A stretch of DNA of 64,000 bases from Paracoccaceae bacterium (GCA_947504705.1 CANNIA010000001.1:1-64000), one strand, 5' to 3'; shown: positions 1-9,497, numbered from the stretch's first letter. Notes: a model not told the origin generated them from the sequence alone. Numbers and translations are program-made.

Positions 1-1
1 C

Positions 2-856
2 GCCCTCGCCTCGGCCCTGTCCACCGGCAGGACCAAACTGATCGGCCTTGTCTCGAACAACTTCCACAACCCGGTCTTTCTGGAAATCTTCGACCAGTTC
101 ACCCGGGGCCTGCAGGACCGGGGCCTGCGTCCCCTTTTGGTCAACCTCTCCGGCGGGATGGATGAGGCTGCCGCCGTCCAGATGCTGCGCCGCTACAGCG
201 TGGATGGGGTCATCGTTGCCAGCTCGACCCTGCGCGGCGATTTTGCTCGTCAGTGCAAGGCTGCAGGCCTGCCCGTCGTCCATTCCTTCGGTCGCCGCTC
301 TGACCGGCCCGAGGTCAATCTGGTCGGTGTCGACAACCGCGCCTGTGGCAGGCTGGCGGCCTGGACCCTGATGGAAAGGGGCTACCGGCGGATCGCTTTC
401 CTTGGCGGCCCCGAAAGCGCCAGCTCGACCGAAGACCGCCTTGCCGGGTTTCGCGAAGAGGCCGCCCGCCATCCCGGCGTGTCCGTCTCCGCCAGCTTCG
501 CCAGTGCCTATTCCTTCGACGCAGGCCGCGCCGAGATGCAGCGCCTTCTGGCCGCTGGCCCCCCGGCCGAAGCGTGGTTCTGCGGGGACGATGTCCTATC
601 CATCGGTGCCCTCAGCGCCTTGGCCAACCACGGCCTGAGCGTGCCGCAGGACGTCGGCATCATTGGCTTCAACGACATGGAAATGGCCCGCTGGGCCAAC
701 ATCAACCTGACCACGATCCGCCAGCCGATAGCCGAGATTATCGCCGCCAGCATCGACCTTGTGGTTGCGTCCGTTGAAAACGAAGAACTGCCACCATCTA
801 CACGACTTTTCGATTGCTCGGTGGTCGACCGGGGGACACTAAGGTCCAGCGCCTGA
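2..856 (+). CDS. LacI-family transcriptional regulator, 5'-truncated by window edge
   Basis: About 284 residues are visible. The reading frame is open from base 2 and the true start lies outside the window, so the N-terminal helix-turn-helix is missing. What remains is the sugar-binding-protein-like effector domain of LacI/GalR regulators: it opens with TKLIGLVSNNFHNPVF, then shows GVDNRACGRLAAWTL, RIAFLGG and AWFCGDDVLSIGAL, and ends with DVGIIGFNDMEMARW and LTTIRQP, all typical of the family. Such proteins bind palindromic operators with a central CG and release them on binding a sugar. The ligand cannot be read from the sequence. The only good LacI-type operator I see is 10.7 kb away, between the inositol gene arms, so control of that locus is a guess. 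Confidence 0.9.
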   Translation, partial: ALASALSTGRTKLIGLVSNNFHNPVFLEIFDQFTRGLQDRGLRPLLVNLSGGMDEAAAVQMLRRYSVDGVIVASSTLRGDFARQCKAAGLPVVHSFGRRSDRPEVNLVGVDNRACGRLAAWTLMERGYRRIAFLGGPESASSTEDRLAGFREEAARHPGVSVSASFASAYSFDAGRAEMQRLLAAGPPAEAWFCGDDVLSIGALSALANHGLSVPQDVGIIGFNDMEMARWANINLTTIRQPIAEIIAASIDLVVASVENEELPPSTRLFDCSVVDRGTLRSSA

Positions 857-874
857 CTTTTTCGGCCATTTCAG

Positions 875-898
875 GTTGGTCGGATCGGCTAGACCAAC
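875..898 (+). terminator. possible hairpin after the LacI gene
   Basis: A 7-bp inverted repeat (GTTGGTC, 10-base loop, GACCAAC) begins 18 bases after the LacI stop. No T-run follows it, so it is only a weak terminator candidate. It lies between the convergent LacI and sulfotransferase genes. Confidence 0.3.
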
Positions 899-938
899 GG
901 CTTCGCAGTGATGGTCAATTCTCTGCCCGATCAAGGCG

Positions 939-1796
939 TTAACCATTCAGATCAGCAGCACGTTCACCGACATAGGTGCGGATGTCGGCGATGTTAGACA
1001 CGCGGGAACTGCTGACTTGCGGCCGCGTCGGCGCAACAAAGTCAGCCGGAATATCGGCATACTGATCGATGAACCGAAAAATCGCCCTATACTGGTCACG
1101 CCAGGCGGCAGAGATCAGGCCCTCATAGGTCACGGAATGGCTACGGACACCAAGCGCGTCCATTACGGTGCGGGCGTTGTCACTGGCGTTACGCAACTGG
1201 ATGGCGCGGGCCAGAACATCTCTGGGCGAAAGTCGAAGTTGGTTGGCGGCAACTTCCTCACCCGCCTTTACAAGATATTCGCCGTTGTCTTCGGCCACCA
1301 TGAGCGAAATTGCCTGAGCTACCTTGTCGCGACGGGTCAGGTGGAGGAATGGAATGTTCAGCTTGTTCAGTTCTTCAAGAATGACGGGCACCGCAACGGG
1401 AACCTGCATCGCGGCATTCACGCCAAAGGCATAGGCCTGAGGATATTTGATGTCGAGAATGATGCCGCGCCGTTCGGGCATTTGTCGATAGAACCGCGCC
1501 AGAAAATGATGAACGGCCGCATGACCGTCCGTCATCAGGGATGGCTTTGGCCCGCCCTCTGAAAGATATGACTTCAGCGTATAGCCGTCTTCGGGGGCGA
1601 AGCCGTGGTTGAAAGGCTCGGCCGGGGCAGCCATCGAGGCCAATCGCGCCAGCGAAAGCTTAAGCATATGCGATCCGGACCGAAAGCTTGACAGCAAAAC
1701 GACGCTGCGCTGGAAGTCCCTATAGTCTAACCGGGGTGGTCGATCATCGGTTTCCACCGCAGCGGCAGGCTGCATAAGAAGGTCCTTGCTGTTCAT
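939..1796 (-). CDS. Stf0-type sulfotransferase
   Basis: The product has 285 residues. It starts its catalytic domain with LLSSFRSGSHML at about residues 33-44, which fits the 5'-phosphosulfate loop of PAPS-dependent sulfotransferases of the Stf0 type (trehalose and polysaccharide sulfation). A second family feature is FLHLTRRDKVAQAISLMVA near residue 150. It therefore probably moves a sulfo group from PAPS to a carbohydrate hydroxyl; the acceptor is unknown. It is the last gene of a minus-strand run with three glycosyltransferases, a small protein and an outer-membrane-like protein. It starts 15 bases after the upstream stop. The context suggests sulfation of a surface or secreted glycan. Confidence 0.8.
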   Translation of the reverse strand: MNSKDLLMQPAAAVETDDRPPRLDYRDFQRSVVLLSSFRSGSHMLKLSLARLASMAAPAEPFNHGFAPEDGYTLKSYLSEGGPKPSLMTDGHAAVHHFLARFYRQMPERRGIILDIKYPQAYAFGVNAAMQVPVAVPVILEELNKLNIPFLHLTRRDKVAQAISLMVAEDNGEYLVKAGEEVAANQLRLSPRDVLARAIQLRNASDNARTVMDALGVRSHSVTYEGLISAAWRDQYRAIFRFIDQYADIPADFVAPTRPQVSSSRVSNIADIRTYVGERAADLNG

Positions 1797-1811
1797 CCCC
1801 GTTATCCGGGT

Positions 1812-2546
1812 CTAGAACACCGTGCGCAACTGCAGTTCGAAATAGTCGACATCAACCGGCTTGTTGCCACCAACCTGTTGTTCCGCACCTGCTGCAGTTG
1901 CCTTGATCTCGAACTGATCACCCACGAAGTAGACCGCAGACAGGCCGACCGCTTTGCGTGAATAGTCGCCTTCCGAGACATGATTTACAGTGGGTCCCAG
2001 GCGCAGGTTCGAAGACAAATCAAACAGATAAGTCGCGGAAAGATAGTCAGCAGCGACACCATCATGCTCTGCAAGTGCCTGGAAAGTGCCCGCACCCACT
2101 GGACTATATTCAAGCTCGACTGAAACAAATTCACCCGTGTCTGAAGTATCATCAGGCGAGTTCAGCGTGACCGGACGCACATCAACGGTGCGATGGCTGA
2201 TACCACCGGTAAGCGTCAGTGTCGTCATGTCAGAAACCGGAATGCCATAGGATAAGAGCGCCCGGTACGTTCTTCCGGTCCCAGTTCCGGGGACGTTGTT
2301 ATAGTTCGTGTCATACGTGGTCATCGCAGCATCAAACCGGAACCGCAAGCCACCGACCGCATTGCGTTCTGTGCCGCCAATGCCGTCCGCAGCGCCATGA
2401 CCCAAATCGCCGCGAAGGCTAAGCATATAGAAATTCGACCCGTTTCGATCAACATTGCCAATTACAAGCGCTTCGAAATCCTGCGCGCATGCCCATGCCG
2501 GAATCGAGACTATGGCCGCAAGCAGCGCCATCGGTGCATATTTCAT
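1812..2546 (-). CDS. putative outer-membrane beta-barrel protein
   Basis: The product has 244 residues and is not assigned to a named family. I chose the ATG at 2546, not the longer frame, because GAGGAG lies about 9 bases upstream and the new N-terminus is a clean signal peptide (MKYAPMALLAAIVSIPAWACAQ). The rest alternates polar and hydrophobic residues in short strands and ends in LQLRTVF; a terminal Phe is the usual barrel-assembly signal. The general look recalls alphaproteobacterial BcsS-like envelope proteins, but I cannot confirm this. It lies between a small unknown gene and the sulfotransferase, so a role in export or anchoring of the glycan made by this cluster is possible. Confidence 0.7.
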   Translation of the reverse strand: MKYAPMALLAAIVSIPAWACAQDFEALVIGNVDRNGSNFYMLSLRGDLGHGAADGIGGTERNAVGGLRFRFDAAMTTYDTNYNNVPGTGTGRTYRALLSYGIPVSDMTTLTLTGGISHRTVDVRPVTLNSPDDTSDTGEFVSVELEYSPVGAGTFQALAEHDGVAADYLSATYLFDLSSNLRLGPTVNHVSEGDYSRKAVGLSAVYFVGDQFEIKATAAGAEQQVGGNKPVDVDYFELQLRTVF

Positions 2547-2557
2547 CGCTGCTCTCC

Positions 2558-2893
2558 TCAGATGTTTATTAGCCGCGCCGAACCAGTCGTCGCGCAAGGT
2601 TGAAAGTCTACGCTTCCCACATCGGCCTGAGAACCATACTGGCCAGCAGCCGAGTCCGCGGCGCTCGCATCAAGATCACGCAAGCGACAGAAAGCCTCTT
2701 CGATCTCCGAAAGGTCGCCCCCACTCAGAATGAAGCTCGTATAGGCTTCGACGGTGTTCTCACTTGTAGCCTGGTCAAATCCCGTAGAGGCGAACCCCGT
2801 GGATGCAGCACCCGACATACCAAGGCCAAGAAGTATGTTCCGCGCGCCATGGAAAAGCCTATAACCCAGTCCCGCTTTGTCCTTATCGCTCAT
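2558..2893 (-). CDS. small hypothetical protein in the glycan cluster
   Basis: The product has 111 residues and I do not recognise it. The start is well supported: its ATG overlaps the upstream stop as ATGA, and the last codons of the upstream gene form an AAGGAGGAAGCG ribosome site. The N-terminal third has a hydrophobic, glycine-rich stretch (NILLGLGMSGAASTGFA) that could be a poor signal or membrane segment after a basic start. The rest is acidic with two Cys (FCRLRDL and FQPCATTG). It is translationally coupled to a glycosyltransferase and sits 11 bases before the barrel-like gene, so it is probably part of the same system. Confidence 0.7.
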   Translation of the reverse strand: MSDKDKAGLGYRLFHGARNILLGLGMSGAASTGFASTGFDQATSENTVEAYTSFILSGGDLSEIEEAFCRLRDLDASAADSAAGQYGSQADVGSVDFQPCATTGSARLINI

Positions 2894-5217
2894 CGCTTCC
2901 TCCTTCTGGATCTAGGCGCACTTGGAACGCTCACGCGCCCTGCCGCCGAATCCCCCCAGTTTACTGCACCGCGAATCAGTCCCACTGATTGCAGATGTCT
3001 TGAACCAGAATAGGTTACGCTGGCATGCGAAGTCAAATTGCTATCGACATTTCTTTTCTCAAGTGACGATTTCAGGATGCGGTAGAAGCGCGCACCCTGA
3101 AAATGTTCCTGCCGATCGACAGCTTCTGCGACGCGGTCGCGGATCGCACCGATGAATTTGTAATGCATCAGGGCGACTGTCACGTCCGCCACCGGCAGAT
3201 GCGTATGCTGGTGATTGTTCGCAACATAGGCCAAATCGGGAGCCATCTTTACCAAGGGCGACTTGGTCATCAAGAGACTGCGTCCGGTCATGCGCGCCCG
3301 CACACCGCCCTTGACGAAATGATAGGGTGGCAACTCACAGCGCATCCAGACATAGTCGGTGTCGATGTAACGGCTGGCCTCAAACCCGTTCTCTTCGGGA
3401 TCATCGGCAAGCGCATCGGGATAAATGTCGATCATGCAGCCGCCAGTGGCGGCAAATCCGCGACTATCCAGATACGTGACGAAATCACGAAGGCTTCGCC
3501 CTTCGTCCATGCCCGGAAAAACCAGCGCTTCGTCCATATCCAGATGCAGGCACCAATGGCCGACACCGAACCGTCGCATCAGGTGGTTGGCCCAGAACAC
3601 TCCGCAACCAGATGCGGCAAAACTGCCCGTATTCCGGAAGGTCGACACATCGGGCTGGGTCAGCAGGTATTCAAAGGTACCGTCAGTTGAACCATTGTCG
3701 CAGAAGAAGAAGTGTTGAACGCCAAGTTTCCGGTAATAGCTCAGGAACCACTCCATATACTCCATGCCGTTAAACACGGTGACGAAGACAAGAATGTCGT
3801 CCGGGTGCCCGTCATATCGAACGGCAATCTCGTCTGGAAATGACGATCGGGCGTCCAGCGCAATATGAGCACTGTCAGCCAGATACCGCTTCCAGCCCGT
3901 TTTCGCTTCGTCGTCACGCCCGGCTCGCGCAAGGAAGTATAGACCGAACGGCGCAAGCACTGCCGCTTGAACCAAGCCCGTCGGCAGCGCGTCATAGAAG
4001 GCGCGGGCTTCGTCATCGCGATCCAAAGCGATAAACAGCCGCAAATGCAAGGCGATCAGGCCGCTGTCGTCCATCGCATCGGGAACTATACGCGCAACAA
4101 TCTCATGCGCCCGAAGTAACAAAGCGGGGTCCGTTTCGTAATAATACGCAAACAGGGCATACATAATGTAAGGCCCAGGAAACCGGACTCCATCAGCCTC
4201 AAGCATGGCAAGAAAAGCCGCGACGTCGGCGCCTTTCGGATTTTGGCAGGCGGCGCCGAACTGGATGATCATCCAAGTCCAGCTCGAACTTTCACGAACC
4301 GCTTCGGTCAGTCGCGCGGCCGTCTCGGCTTCCCCTTGGTCGATGGCATGATTGCAAAGCACTTCGACAAGTTCGGGAACATCCGGATAGCGCTCGTCTA
4401 TCGTGGAAAGCACGGCCCCCAGGGCCAGTGCGCGGTCGCAATGCTGCGCGGCATGCATTGCTTGGGCATAAAGTGAGACGGCAAGGGGGCTTTCCTCCAA
4501 CCATAGCAGTGCAAGATCAAGGGCTTCGTTGAAGCGCCCCCGTTCATTCAGAAGCGCAAGCTTCAGCACGCGGTAGTTTTCCGAATTGGGGGGAAGCATC
4601 TGTGAAAGCGCATCCAGCCGCTGCAGGGCAGCCTTCGGACCCTCCTCGATCTGGCAAAGGCGGACATCCAGCACCGCCATTTGGGCTGTCAGGCCCGTTT
4701 CGGCAAGTATCTTCGTGTGGGTTTGCCGAGCTTTTGCGGTCTGACCCCAGGAAAGAAGCGCAGCGATCAGTCGGGTATGCCATGTCGCGGCATCGCCCTT
4801 GGCAGCCTGGATCGTCGTGATGGCCTGCCGCGCGCGCGTTTCGTCACGAAGCCCAAGTGCGATCTGCACCTCAATGATTGCCCGGGCGTCTGCAGTCATC
4901 GCTGTGTCTGGGGTGTCGCGCAAAACAGAATCCGCGCCAACATGGTCGTGCGACCAGATCAAACTGCGCGCCAGATCAAACCGATGCGCCGGCAGGTCGG
5001 AAACCACCACAAGGCGCCGGCAAATCCTTACTGACCAACGCAGATCGCCAATCGATCGCACTTTTTGCAGGGCGCTTTCCAGAACGGAAACCTCAGCCTC
5101 CGCAGCGATCATCTGGTCAACGTCCACGCCTTCCGCCATCAGTCGGCCAAAGCTTTTGCCGGTGGCCATGGCTTGCGACAGCGAATAGAGCATCCTTGCG
5201 TCCTGAACGTTCCTCAT
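2890..5217 (-). CDS. large glycosyltransferase with helical-repeat N-terminus
   Basis: The product has 775 residues. Roughly residues 1-450 are alanine- and leucine-rich helical pairs resembling tetratricopeptide-like repeats. From about residue 455 a GT-A domain of the Glyco_tranf_2_4 / family 92-like type follows: ILVFVTVFNGMEYMEWFLSYY, FFFCDNGSTDGTFEYLL and the metal-binding LHLDMDEALVFPG. It should transfer a sugar from a nucleotide donor in the cytoplasm; donor and acceptor are unknown. Both ends overlap neighbours by ATGA, so it is coupled to the upstream glycosyltransferase and the downstream small gene. The C-terminus (RSRRRKR) doubles as the ribosome site of the next gene. Confidence 0.85.
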   Translation of the reverse strand: MRNVQDARMLYSLSQAMATGKSFGRLMAEGVDVDQMIAAEAEVSVLESALQKVRSIGDLRWSVRICRRLVVVSDLPAHRFDLARSLIWSHDHVGADSVLRDTPDTAMTADARAIIEVQIALGLRDETRARQAITTIQAAKGDAATWHTRLIAALLSWGQTAKARQTHTKILAETGLTAQMAVLDVRLCQIEEGPKAALQRLDALSQMLPPNSENYRVLKLALLNERGRFNEALDLALLWLEESPLAVSLYAQAMHAAQHCDRALALGAVLSTIDERYPDVPELVEVLCNHAIDQGEAETAARLTEAVRESSSWTWMIIQFGAACQNPKGADVAAFLAMLEADGVRFPGPYIMYALFAYYYETDPALLLRAHEIVARIVPDAMDDSGLIALHLRLFIALDRDDEARAFYDALPTGLVQAAVLAPFGLYFLARAGRDDEAKTGWKRYLADSAHIALDARSSFPDEIAVRYDGHPDDILVFVTVFNGMEYMEWFLSYYRKLGVQHFFFCDNGSTDGTFEYLLTQPDVSTFRNTGSFAASGCGVFWANHLMRRFGVGHWCLHLDMDEALVFPGMDEGRSLRDFVTYLDSRGFAATGGCMIDIYPDALADDPEENGFEASRYIDTDYVWMRCELPPYHFVKGGVRARMTGRSLLMTKSPLVKMAPDLAYVANNHQHTHLPVADVTVALMHYKFIGAIRDRVAEAVDRQEHFQGARFYRILKSSLEKRNVDSNLTSHASVTYSGSRHLQSVGLIRGAVNWGDSAAGRVSVPSAPRSRRRKR

Positions 5218-7133
5218 GCCGCGATCAACTCCATCACGCGGCGCGGCGCCTGGCCGCTGGCGTTCATCACCCGCTCATAAAGCGTTGGCAGAAAGCCATC
5301 TCCCTGTGGCGGCTCGGAAAGCCCAAGTCCGATCAATCGCCAGGTCTCAGTATAAACATGCAGGTTGTGGGCTTTCTGCAATACCGGCAAATGACGGGTT
5401 GCGCCGAAAGGTTGCAGCAATCGGCCGGTTTCCATCCATCCGATCGGATTCAGGAAATGCGGTGGCAGAACCTGATAGCCCTGCTGCCCCCCCTGCCCCA
5501 TCAGTTCCGCAAGCAGTTCCGGACCTATCCGGGCAAAATGCATGGTACCGCTCGCCAGTATTTCCTCGGCAGCAACCAGGGCCTGACACTGCATGGGGTC
5601 GTTTGCTGGTGCGGCCATCATCGCCCCATTCGGACCAATCAGACCCGCATCCGTCCATTCCGAACAGACAAGGCGATGACTTGCAGGTTCAAAGGCGCGC
5701 AAGTTCACAACATCGGTATCGGTCCAAAGTCCGCCGATCCGCGCCAAAAGCGCATAACGGAAGAGATCAGAAAACGCCCCCAGCGACCCTTTGTGCGCGC
5801 CGCTGCCATCCCCTTCGCGAAAGATCGCGCTGCGCGGCAAGACTGCAGTCGCATCGCAGATTTCAACACCCTCCGGCACCCCTTCGGGTTCGTCATAGAC
5901 GTAAAGCCGATAGCGCCAGCCGTTCAGAAGATAGGTCTTCATGGAAAGCTGCTCGATCCAGCGCAGTCGCGGCCCGACCCAAAGTGATTGCGCCAGTGGC
6001 CTTCCCTTTCCCGGGGCCAGCTCCGGTGAAGCAAGTTTGTCTACCGGGGTGCCACCGTCTTCAAGAATGCGCCGCGTCATGCCGATCAGCGATGCCCGAC
6101 CCCGCAAGAACCATGGCGACTTGCTTCCAAATCGCACATGATCGACGGCTGCACGGGCGTTGTCGTGATCCCCGGTATTTGCAAGTGCCATCGCACGAAG
6201 GCAGACAGCAGCATTTCGATGGTCGCGATGGTCCAAAAGCGGCTCGGTCAGGTCCAGCACCATAGGCCAGTCACCCAGCGCGACACAAAGACGTGCCCGC
6301 ATCAACTTCCGGTCGTCAACCGCTTCAGGTGCGGCAAGCGCGTCGTGCAGGTCTACGGCAGCTTGTATCAAGCCGTTGGTCTGCGATGCCCCCAGAAGAT
6401 AGGCCGCAATCCGCTCCCGTTCACGGACCCCGGTCAACTCACGCGCCAAAGTAAAGGCCTGTGCCATGTCCGATTGACGCAGGATCATCAAATAGACGCC
6501 GATCAACGGCTCCAGATCCGTCCGCCCGACCTGTAGTAAAAGCGCCGGTCCACGGGTTTCGGCCGGATCTCCACCAAGTTCGGACCAGCGGCGGGCAAGC
6601 CCCTGATACTGCCAGTAATCGGGAACGAAACCGGCATCCTTGCGCAAAAGATGAACAAAGATAGCCTCAAGCTGCACTGGATTGCCCCCGGCAAAACACC
6701 AGGAAACCGCTTGATACTGAAGCCCGAAATCGGCTGTCGGAAGGTGATCCCAAATGGCCATCGCGAGACTTTGGGAAACCTCGGTCGCACCGATATGCAC
6801 TTCAGCAGTTTCGGCCATCTGGTAAGCCGGCCAGATGTTGCCCGAAGCGCGCGCCGCTTCCAGCGCAAAGTACCAAGATCCAACCGCGTCAAGCCGTTCG
6901 GTCAATCCGGCAAAGCGCTGCGACCAGATCCGCCGCCAGAATGTCAAACCCAGCCTGTGTTCGGCCGACGTCAAGTCCGTCAGCGGCAGATCCAAAAGCT
7001 GCCGCTCAGCCGTCGCGAAATCGCAAGCGTCCAGCAGTTTGGCGATCTCGATGAATCGAGAGGGGTTGATCTTCGCCGTCCCGCGCGGACGCCAAACCTT
7101 CGCGATAAGCTTGGAAAGGAAACTGCCGACCAT
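5214..7133 (-). CDS. glycosyltransferase with DXD motif (GT32-like) and helical N-terminus
   Basis: The product has 639 residues. An alpha-helical repeat region of about 370 residues comes first. Then PLAQSLWVGPRLRWIEQLSM, FSDLFRYALLARIGGLWTDTDVV and a long tail mark the sugar-binding DXD glycosyltransferase / capsular polysaccharide synthesis fold. The catalytic metal site is the DTD in GLWTDTDVV. This architecture (repeats plus glycosyltransferase) is shared with the next gene although the catalytic domains differ, which suggests a common scaffold. Its stop overlaps the next start as ATGA. The likely role is building a surface glycan; substrate is unknown. Confidence 0.82.
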   Translation of the reverse strand: MVGSFLSKLIAKVWRPRGTAKINPSRFIEIAKLLDACDFATAERQLLDLPLTDLTSAEHRLGLTFWRRIWSQRFAGLTERLDAVGSWYFALEAARASGNIWPAYQMAETAEVHIGATEVSQSLAMAIWDHLPTADFGLQYQAVSWCFAGGNPVQLEAIFVHLLRKDAGFVPDYWQYQGLARRWSELGGDPAETRGPALLLQVGRTDLEPLIGVYLMILRQSDMAQAFTLARELTGVRERERIAAYLLGASQTNGLIQAAVDLHDALAAPEAVDDRKLMRARLCVALGDWPMVLDLTEPLLDHRDHRNAAVCLRAMALANTGDHDNARAAVDHVRFGSKSPWFLRGRASLIGMTRRILEDGGTPVDKLASPELAPGKGRPLAQSLWVGPRLRWIEQLSMKTYLLNGWRYRLYVYDEPEGVPEGVEICDATAVLPRSAIFREGDGSGAHKGSLGAFSDLFRYALLARIGGLWTDTDVVNLRAFEPASHRLVCSEWTDAGLIGPNGAMMAAPANDPMQCQALVAAEEILASGTMHFARIGPELLAELMGQGGQQGYQVLPPHFLNPIGWMETGRLLQPFGATRHLPVLQKAHNLHVYTETWRLIGLGLSEPPQGDGFLPTLYERVMNASGQAPRRVMELIAA

Positions 7134-7186
7134 AATCTCACTTTGCCATGGCTAAAAGGTCTGTGCGGCAGTGTGCCGCGATGCTC

Positions 7187-8173
7187 TCACCACGCATTGT
7201 CGTGGTCAACTACACCAGAAAGATAGTCGGTTTCATACAACTGAAACGACTGCTCGATCTTGTTCTGGATCATGCCAATCGCAGGAACCGCACGAAAACT
7301 GGCCAGCATTTCGTCAAGGCTCGGCTTCAACGCAAGGATAGAGCGGTCCTCCACATCATTGCAGTTCGCCGTCGCATAATGCTCGTCCTTATAGCCCTCA
7401 CGGTCGGTTTCGGCCTTCTGCGGTGCCATGCCTCCAACTCCGCGCCGATGCTTCATCGCAAAGCAGGCACGCGACCGGGTGAAATAATGGTTCATCTGCA
7501 CCTGCTCATAGCTTGTGTCCTGCGGTTCGAACGCCGCTATTTGCCCCTGCTCACGCCACTTTGCGTAGATGGGCAGTTCCGGATCAATGTCGGTCAACTT
7601 AGCGGAAACGAATGGCCTTCCGTTTGACCAATAGTCGGCTGTCATCTTCGGTGTAAGGACGCCCAAGAAGTCGACTTCGGGCCCGTACCGCAACAATGTC
7701 TTAACGACGCGGTTTCTTGGATTCTGATCGGCAGCCGCACGACAATAGACGGGATCGATGCTTCGGCCGGAAAACCTTGCTTGACCGGCATCCCCGAAAA
7801 GCCGCCAGGGCACCAGAATCCCCTGTTTTTGCTCAAGCAGGCCAAGCAGGTCATCCAACCGTCGAGATCCGAATTTGATGTTCAGAAATTCGTCCGGGTC
7901 CGACAACATGATCCAGTCACCGGCTTTCACCCGACCCGAGCGGCGCAGCATCCAGGCCGCGTGGCCTTGTGGTGCGCTTTCCGCGGGGTCATGGATGTGG
8001 TGTTCGACAAGTCCCTCAGCCGCCAGTGCCGCCAAAAGCCGGTCGGTGTCGTCGGTCGAGTTGTTCGAGTACACGATCACCGTGTCGAAACCGATCATGC
8101 GCTGAAAGGCCACCCATTCCAGCAGAAAGGGGGCTTCATCCTTGACGACGGTAAACGCGATCTTGTCGCCCAT
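7187..8173 (-). CDS. glycosyltransferase family 2-like (Glyco_tranf_2_4)
   Basis: The product has 328 residues from the ATG at 8173. A GTG four codons upstream is in frame, but the ATG places the first beta strand (KIAFTVVKDEAPFLLEWVAF) at the usual position. Family features are VIVYSNNSTDDTDRLL and the metal site WIMLSDPDEFLNI. It lacks the long helical N-terminus of its two neighbours and is the first gene of the minus-strand cluster, 53 bases upstream of the next start. It probably adds a sugar in the cytoplasm; donor and acceptor cannot be read. Confidence 0.83.
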   Translation of the reverse strand: MGDKIAFTVVKDEAPFLLEWVAFQRMIGFDTVIVYSNNSTDDTDRLLAALAAEGLVEHHIHDPAESAPQGHAAWMLRRSGRVKAGDWIMLSDPDEFLNIKFGSRRLDDLLGLLEQKQGILVPWRLFGDAGQARFSGRSIDPVYCRAAADQNPRNRVVKTLLRYGPEVDFLGVLTPKMTADYWSNGRPFVSAKLTDIDPELPIYAKWREQGQIAAFEPQDTSYEQVQMNHYFTRSRACFAMKHRRGVGGMAPQKAETDREGYKDEHYATANCNDVEDRSILALKPSLDEMLASFRAVPAIGMIQNKIEQSFQLYETDYLSGVVDHDNAW

Positions 8174-8330
8174 TACTCCATCCACGGTGTCAGTGGCACG
8201 TGACCCAAGTTCTATGATTGCGCAAGGGCGTCAAGGGCAATGACCATCCAAGGCTGTAAGAACAAGGGCAGACGTTTCCTAAGGCCAAGCAGAACGTCCC
8301 TCAGGCATCACATAAACGTGACAGCGGAGA

Positions 8331-8356
8331 GGCGCGGGCCCCGGAAGTCCCGCGCC
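8331..8356 (-). terminator. GC-rich hairpin after the minus inositol arm
   Basis: An 8-bp perfect inverted repeat, GGCGCGGG and CCCGCGCC with a 10-base loop, lies just past the stop of the dehydrogenase gene at 8364. The minus strand has no long T-run after it, so termination may be partial or factor-aided. Confidence 0.45.
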
Positions 8357-8363
8357 TGACGGT

Positions 8364-9497
8364 CTACCGATACATCGGCGGCCGCGCCTCGACCCAGGCG
8401 CCGCCCGCCTTGACTGACGCCACCGCCGCATGAACCGCTGCAATCGACCGCACCCCGGCGGATGCCAAAGGTAATCCGTCCCGCTTCACCCCGCGAATGC
8501 TGTCGGCCAGCTCGCAATAGATATTCGCCACCGCCAGCGGAAAGCCTTCGGGATGGGCAATCGCCACCCGGCTCAGGCGTTTCGCTTCATCATAAAGCCC
8601 GGCCTCGCCCTTTTCGATGATCTGTGTCCGCCCACCGACCGGCGTATAGATCAACTGGTTCGGCTGTTCCGAGGCCCAGCGCAGGCCGCCCGTTTCCCCG
8701 AACACCTGAATGTCGAACCCATGCTGCCGCCCGATGGCCACGGATGAGGTCCACAACCGCCCAACCGTCCCCCGCCCCATGCGGAAGTTGACCATCGCGT
8801 CATCCTCCAAGACCCGACTCGGGATGGTCGAGGCGAAGTCCGCTGAAAGCTTCTCAACCTCATCATCACAGATGAAACTCGCCATATGCAGCGCATGAAT
8901 GCCGCAATCGGCGAACTGGCCGGAAACCCCGGCCATGGCGGGGTCATAGCGCCAGCGGACGCGCGGGTTGTCGGCGTCGGTCGCGTCGCCATGATGGCCG
9001 TGGCTGAAGTTGGTCACCACCAGCCGCACCTTGCCGATATCGCCCGCCCGCACCATGGCGCGGGCCTGACGGATCATCGGATAGGCCGAATAGCAATAGT
9101 TGACCGCGCAAATCCGCCCGGTCCGCGCAGCGATGCGGACGATCTCTTCGCCCTCTTCCACCGCCACCGTCATCGGCTTTTCACACAACACGTGGAACCC
9201 GGCCTCAAGGAAAGCCTTGGAAATCTCGAAATGGGTCGAATTCGGCGTCGCCACCGTCACCAGATCCACCCGATCCGCCCGCCCCTTTTCGCCCGCCAGC
9301 ATCTCGCGCCAGTCGCCATAGGCGCGGTCTTCCGCTACCCCATGCTTCCGCGCAAAGGCCCGGCCTTCCTCGGGCCGGTGGTCAAAAGCCCCAGCCACAA
9401 GGTCGAAATGCCCATCCGCCAAAGCCCCCAACCGATGCGCCGGGCCAATCTGACTGCCCTCACCGCCGCCGACCATTCCCCATTTCAACCGTGCCAT
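8364..9497 (-). CDS. Gfo/Idh/MocA-family NAD(P)-dependent oxidoreductase
   Basis: The product has 377 residues. The start at 9497 is chosen because AAGGGGG lies upstream and the Rossmann fold begins at once (MARLKWGMVGGGEGSQIG). The catalytic EKP motif appears in VLCEKPMTVAVEEG. Members oxidise or reduce sugars and inositols at a ring hydroxyl. It is the last gene of the minus arm of the inositol locus, 10 bases after the TIM-barrel gene. It could act on a scyllo- or chiro-inositol isomer or on a keto-inositol. The exact substrate is unknown, and an iolG/iolW-type symbol would be a guess. Confidence 0.85.
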   Translation of the reverse strand: MARLKWGMVGGGEGSQIGPAHRLGALADGHFDLVAGAFDHRPEEGRAFARKHGVAEDRAYGDWREMLAGEKGRADRVDLVTVATPNSTHFEISKAFLEAGFHVLCEKPMTVAVEEGEEIVRIAARTGRICAVNYCYSAYPMIRQARAMVRAGDIGKVRLVVTNFSHGHHGDATDADNPRVRWRYDPAMAGVSGQFADCGIHALHMASFICDDEVEKLSADFASTIPSRVLEDDAMVNFRMGRGTVGRLWTSSVAIGRQHGFDIQVFGETGGLRWASEQPNQLIYTPVGGRTQIIEKGEAGLYDEAKRLSRVAIAHPEGFPLAVANIYCELADSIRGVKRDGLPLASAGVRSIAAVHAAVASVKAGGAWVEARPPMYR

